A DNA stretch of 64,000 nt, taken from NCBI GenBank assembly GCA_965199235.1, contig CBDAQU010000002.1, positions 2,356,001-2,420,000 of the forward strand. The letters are read 5' to 3'. Both the position numbers and the translations under genes were made by a program. This document shows, piece by piece, positions 60,371 to 64,000 of this stretch. The first letter of the stretch is position 1, and the number at the start of each line of letters is the position of its first letter. Source of the stretch: BOG-908 sp965199235 (GTDB taxonomy: Bacteria; Pseudomonadota; Alphaproteobacteria; Acetobacterales; Acetobacteraceae). Under the pieces are notes generated by a model, which worked only from the letters and a program-made list of their open reading frames with translations, did not search any database and had not been told where the DNA came from.

Positions 60371-61762
60371 CTACTGTTCGCCGGGGGCGATCGGAGTGGG
60401 TTCCCGCAACACCCAGACCCCGCGCCGCGCCAAGACCAGCCGGTAGTACAGCCCTGAAACGACCAAGATCACCAACGCCGCGATCAGACCTGGCCGCCCG
60501 AGGTCGGGGTCGCGAAAATCGGTGTAGAGCACGTAGGCCAGCACGACCAGCGCCACCGCCGGCGGCCAGGGAAAGAACGGCATGCGATAGGCCGCGTGCC
60601 GCGTCGTTCCCGTTCTGCGCCCTGCAATGACCGCCACGCACAGGCACGCGTAAACGATCACGATCGTGGCCCCTGTCAGCACGAGCAACTGGTGCAGGCC
60701 CACGAAACACAGCAGGCAGGCGAGTGCGCCGGTCACGAGCGTTGCGGCCCAGGGCGACTGGTAGCGCGCGTGCACCAGGGTCAGCGTGCGGTTGACCGGC
60801 GCCGCCCAAACCTCGTCGCGCCCGCTGCTGAACAGCATGCGCGACACCAGCACCACAACCGCTATGTCCGCGTTCACGATCGCCAGCGCCACCGAAATGT
60901 TTATCGCGGCCCCCAATGCCGGTCCGCCGCGCGCGCGCACGAAATCGCCGAACATCGTGTCGGAGCCGAACATCGCCGCCAGGTCGGGCGCCCCGTGCAG
61001 GGCCGCGGCCAGCGGCAGCGCCTGGCTGATCACGCTGATCACCAGCGCCCACAGCACCGCGCGTGCCACGTGCCGCGGCGCGTCCTGTATTTCCTCACCG
61101 AGATAGACCGCGTTGCCGTAGCCGTAGAACGCAAAGATCGCGACCGACGTCGCGAGCCCGATCACCCCCAGGCCCGCCGGCGCCACATGCCCGCTTGCGT
61201 CGAGGAACACCGGATGGGCCACCAGCGACACCCAGCCGCGCGCCGGAAACAGGCACCCGAGCACCGTCACCACAACCAATGCCAGCAGCTCCAGCGCCAG
61301 GAAGGCGCCGGTGATCAGCGCGTTGGTGCGCACGTTCAGGATCGCGCAGAAGGTGGTGAACACGACGCATATCAGCGCGTCCCCCACCACCGGCGTGCCC
61401 GGAACGACCGCGTTGACGTAGTTGCCCAAGCCCAGTGCCACGACCGAGATGTTGAGCAGCAGCACCACCAGGTTGACGCCGAGGATGACGAAGCCCGCGG
61501 CCGGCCCCAGGGTGCGGCCGACGATGGCGTATTCGCCGCCGGTCAGCGGGAAGGCAGATGACAGCTCGGCGTAAACATAGGCGGTCAGCAGGCTGACAAA
61601 GGCCGCGGCGGCAAAGCTCCACAGCGCGCCGCTGCCCGCCTGTTCCACAACGCCCGGGACCACGATGAAGATGGAGGAGGCGGGGGTCACCGAGGAGAGC
61701 GTGATCAGCAGGCAGCCGATCATTTTCATGTTGCGGCTGAACGCCGGAGCGACGGTAGGCAT
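60371..61762 (-). CDS. APC-family permease, probable polyamine/amino-acid importer
   Basis: 463 residues, about twelve helices. Helix 1 pattern ITLSSVTPASSIFIVVPG, helix 3 GGEYAIVGRTLGPAAGF and helix 6 FAFYGYGNAVYLGEEIQDAPRHV fit the APC superfamily and the PuuP-like branch loosely. It is followed on the same strand order by context: the upstream gene is a glutamine-synthetase-like ligase of the polyamine type, 51 bases before it. Import of putrescine or spermidine is likely but unproven. Confidence 0.75.
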   Translation of the reverse strand: MPTVAPAFSRNMKMIGCLLITLSSVTPASSIFIVVPGVVEQAGSGALWSFAAAAFVSLLTAYVYAELSSAFPLTGGEYAIVGRTLGPAAGFVILGVNLVVLLLNISVVALGLGNYVNAVVPGTPVVGDALICVVFTTFCAILNVRTNALITGAFLALELLALVVVTVLGCLFPARGWVSLVAHPVFLDASGHVAPAGLGVIGLATSVAIFAFYGYGNAVYLGEEIQDAPRHVARAVLWALVISVISQALPLAAALHGAPDLAAMFGSDTMFGDFVRARGGPALGAAINISVALAIVNADIAVVVLVSRMLFSSGRDEVWAAPVNRTLTLVHARYQSPWAATLVTGALACLLCFVGLHQLLVLTGATIVIVYACLCVAVIAGRRTGTTRHAAYRMPFFPWPPAVALVVLAYVLYTDFRDPDLGRPGLIAALVILVVSGLYYRLVLARRGVWVLREPTPIAPGEQ

Positions 61763-61813
61763 CAGCCAGAACCGCCAGCCATGCCCGATTTTGTCAACCT
61801 CGGCGCCGGACGC

Positions 61814-63148
61814 TCACAGGTAGAAATCGTGCTCCACCGGCTGCACCTCGGCCAGCAAATCGGCCGTTTCCGCCCGCTTGAGCGCACACAACATCGCCGG
61901 AAAATCCTCTGGCAGATAGCGCCGCAGGACCGCACCGGCCTCAAAAGCCTGCAGGGCGGAGAATATGTCCCCCGGCAATGAGCGGTCCGCCTGCGCGTCC
62001 GCGTCCCCCTGCGCCGGCGGGCTCGGAGTCAGCCGCTGCGTCACCCCGTGATGGATCGCCGCCAGGATCGCCGCCAAGACCAAATGCGGGCTGGCATCGG
62101 CTGCTGCCACACGGTGCTCGATCCGGCGCGAGCCTGCCCCGCTGCGCGGCACCCGGAACGCCACCGAACGGTTGTCGTGCCCCCAGGCGCTGCTCAGCGA
62201 CGCGAACGCCCCCGCGCGGTAGCGGCGATAGGCGCTGAAGCTCGGCGCGAAGACCGCCATGCTCTGCGCGTGCAGCGCCTGCATCCCTGCAACCGCATGA
62301 CGCAGCAAACCCTCCCCCTCCGGCGCGCCAAACCGGTTCGCGCCCGAGTCGTCTGCCAGGCTGACATGGACGTGCAGACCGCTTCCGGCATGGCCGGCGA
62401 ACGGCTTGGCCATGAAACTCGCCCGCAAGCCGAGCGAGGCTGCTACGCCCTGCGTCGCGCGCCGCTGCAGCACGGCCCAGTCCGCCGCCAGCACGGGGTC
62501 GGGGCAGTGCACCAGGTTCAGCTCGAACTGCCCAGGGCCGTACTCCGACACCAGCCCGTCCGCCGGTATGTCTTGCGCGCGCAACGCCGCGTGCAGCGCG
62601 TGCAGGAACCCCGCATGGTCCTCCAGATATTGCAGGCCCAGATGGCCGTGCGAGGGCCGCACCAGCCCGGCCCGCGCATCAGGCAGCGGCGCTGGGCGCC
62701 CGCCCGCCTCCGCGCCCACCAGATAGAACTCGAGCTCGCAGGACAGCACAGGGTGCAGCCCGTCGGCGCGGCAACGCTCCACCACGCGCCGCAGCACCTC
62801 CCTGGGGTCGTACCAGAGCGGCGCCCCGTCCGCGCCCAGCATCGACAGCAGGCATTGCGCCGTGGGCTCCAGCGCCCAGGGCACAGGCTGCGCGCGCCCG
62901 GACGGCATGGCCGTGCCGTCCGGGTTGCCGTCTTGCGTGCCCAGCCCGAGCGGACCCTGCGACGCGCCTCTGGCGTCCAGCACCAGGGCGGAGGCGGAGA
63001 ACGCCACTCCGTTGCGCGACGCCGCGCTCCAGGCCTCCGCCGTCAGCCGCTTGCCGCGCAGGATGCCGTTCACATCGGCCACGAACGCATCGACGAACCG
63101 GCTGCCGTCCGGCAGCTCGAACGAGTTTTTGGGATCCTCAGCGCTCAT
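61814..63148 (-). CDS. Glutamine synthetase-family ligase, PuuA-like
   Basis: 444 residues from ATG 63148 with GGTGG upstream; an in-frame ATG at 63190 would add 14. Type I glutamine synthetase fold: VADVNGILRGKRL, the metal Glu in CELEFYLVG, GPGQFELNL, HVHVSLAD and NRSVAFRVP. The DVNGxLRGKR start and length point to gamma-glutamylputrescine synthetase (PuuA) and related polyamine ligases rather than GlnA. It would tag polyamines with glutamate for breakdown; downstream PuuB/C/D are not seen. Confidence 0.8.
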   Translation of the reverse strand: MSAEDPKNSFELPDGSRFVDAFVADVNGILRGKRLTAEAWSAASRNGVAFSASALVLDARGASQGPLGLGTQDGNPDGTAMPSGRAQPVPWALEPTAQCLLSMLGADGAPLWYDPREVLRRVVERCRADGLHPVLSCELEFYLVGAEAGGRPAPLPDARAGLVRPSHGHLGLQYLEDHAGFLHALHAALRAQDIPADGLVSEYGPGQFELNLVHCPDPVLAADWAVLQRRATQGVAASLGLRASFMAKPFAGHAGSGLHVHVSLADDSGANRFGAPEGEGLLRHAVAGMQALHAQSMAVFAPSFSAYRRYRAGAFASLSSAWGHDNRSVAFRVPRSGAGSRRIEHRVAAADASPHLVLAAILAAIHHGVTQRLTPSPPAQGDADAQADRSLPGDIFSALQAFEAGAVLRRYLPEDFPAMLCALKRAETADLLAEVQPVEHDFYL

Positions 63149-63303
63149 CCACCGACAGTGGCCGATCCGCGCCTCCAGGTCACGGGGCACGCGGCTTGCT
63201 TGGGCGTTTCTTGCGATATCTGCGCGGTCGGACGCGCAAAACGCTTGCGGAACGCTTCGGTTTCAGACGGAATCGTTCCGGGGCTTTGGGGGAGGTGCTT
63301 ATC

Positions 63304-64000
63304 TTGGGTCGTCAGTTGCGCGGGTTCGCCGTCGTTCTCATCCTGGCCGGCCTTTCCACTCCGCTACTGGCGCAACCGCAGGATGCAGCCCAGCAGAACG
63401 TCACGCCAAAAGGCCAGAACCGGCAGGACCGGCAGAGCAGCACCGCAGGCGTGCGCAACGGTCGCGTGGAAGAAATCACCGTCACGTCGCAGAAACGGTC
63501 GGAAAACGTCCGCAAGGTGCCGCTCAGCATCACCGTGCTCAGCGGCGCGCAGATCCGTGCCGCGCACATCACCAACTACGCGGACCTGACGCGCGCGGTG
63601 CCCAACCTCTCCTTCTCCAGCCAGGCGGGCGAGGGGCTGTCGACGCTGGAGATCCGCGGCATCTCCAGCCAGGCCGGCACCGCAACCGTCGCCCTCTACC
63701 TCGACGACACCTCGCTGACCACGCGCAATCTCGGCACGGAAGGCCAGGTCGAGCCGCGCTTCCTCGACATTGCACGTGTCGAGGTGCTGCGCGGCCCGCA
63801 GAGCACGCTGTATGGTGCCAGCGCGCTCGGCGGCACGCTGCGCTACATCAGCAACCAGCCGAAGATGGACGTGTTCGAAGGCAACGTGTTTTCCGAGCTG
63901 TCGGGCACCTATCACGGCACGCTCAACTGGGACGAGCAGGGCGTGCTCAACATCCCTCTCGTCCACGACCAGCTGGTGCTGCGCATCGCCGGGGAGACGG
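63304..64000 (+). CDS. TonB-dependent receptor, 3' end cut by window
   Basis: 232 residues visible from TTG 63304, set by GGGGGAGG eight bases upstream. A signal peptide (FAVVLILAGLSTPLLAQ), a TonB-box-like VEEITVTSQKR, and the plug domain up to VEVLRGPQSTLYGASALGGTLRY are clear. It resembles the receptor at 32315-34723. The barrel lies beyond the window. The prediction is that a TPR-sulfotransferase follows it. Confidence 0.88.
   Translation, partial: MGRQLRGFAVVLILAGLSTPLLAQPQDAAQQNVTPKGQNRQDRQSSTAGVRNGRVEEITVTSQKRSENVRKVPLSITVLSGAQIRAAHITNYADLTRAVPNLSFSSQAGEGLSTLEIRGISSQAGTATVALYLDDTSLTTRNLGTEGQVEPRFLDIARVEVLRGPQSTLYGASALGGTLRYISNQPKMDVFEGNVFSELSGTYHGTLNWDEQGVLNIPLVHDQLVLRIAGET

Noticed and set aside
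1..64000. CRISPR array, tRNA or rRNA genes
   Set aside because: No regularly spaced direct repeats with unique spacers and no tRNA/rRNA-like sequence was recognised; the 24-bp tandem repeat at 59322 has no spacers and is coding.

Overview
The window looks like the chromosome of a GC-rich alphaproteobacterium, most likely in or near the Acetobacteraceae/Rhodospirillales. The clues are a flagellar block of the type fliL-fliM-DUF6468-motE-cheY, a red-type (form I) RuBisCO operon with cbbX and a divergent cbbR, DtxR-like mntR facing mntH, HWE-family signalling, several TonB-dependent receptors, and many small palindromic repeats. Genus is not assigned. No rRNA, tRNA or CRISPR array was seen.

Layout. 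1-950: partial HNH endonuclease and an Rrf2 regulator, tail to tail. 1159-7550: flagellar and chemotaxis block ending in a large exported repeat protein of unknown role. 7597-9111: polyamine synthesis (speD, speE) with structured leaders. 9177-17634: Calvin cycle (cbbY, cbbR reversed, cbbL-S-X-F-P-A-Z) for CO2 fixation, RuBisCO repair and phosphoglycolate removal. 17649-19639: manganese uptake and its regulator. 19680-20453: three adjoining gene remnants (MFS, LysR, TauD). 20535-22735: TPR-sulfotransferase with the stump of a TonB receptor. 23051-31808: an island that reads as glycine betaine (or similar N-methyl compound) uptake and stepwise demethylation. One arm is proVWX-solA; the divergent arm is a Rieske oxygenase fused to a ferredoxin domain, a GbdR-like regulator and a DgcA-like flavoprotein.

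31809-39800: an accessory zone with palindromic repeats, an aldehyde dehydrogenase stump, an intact TonB receptor plus TPR-sulfotransferase, an M20 peptidase, an IS630 stump, and a monooxygenase/HxlR pair. 39809-43116: copper tolerance (multicopper oxidase, TolC-like lipoprotein, small Met/His/Cys-rich protein). 43199-45840: kynureninase and a divergent amino-acid permease. 45865-48799: HWE histidine kinase, response regulator and a broken enoyl-CoA hydratase. 48875-57624: S9 peptidase, nitroreductase, and nrdA and nrdB separated by a cardiolipin synthase and a ClC transporter. 57935-63148: polyamine breakdown genes (spermidine dehydrogenase-like, permease, gamma-glutamylpolyamine synthetase-like). 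63304-end: start of another TonB receptor, cut by the window.

The most interesting points are the betaine island with its Rieske-ferredoxin fusion, the recurring TonB receptor/TPR-sulfotransferase pair (one complete, one decayed, one cut off), a speD leader that can hide its own ribosome binding site, a palindromic repeat family with paired base changes, and an in-frame 24-bp tandem repeat in the spermidine dehydrogenase-like gene.
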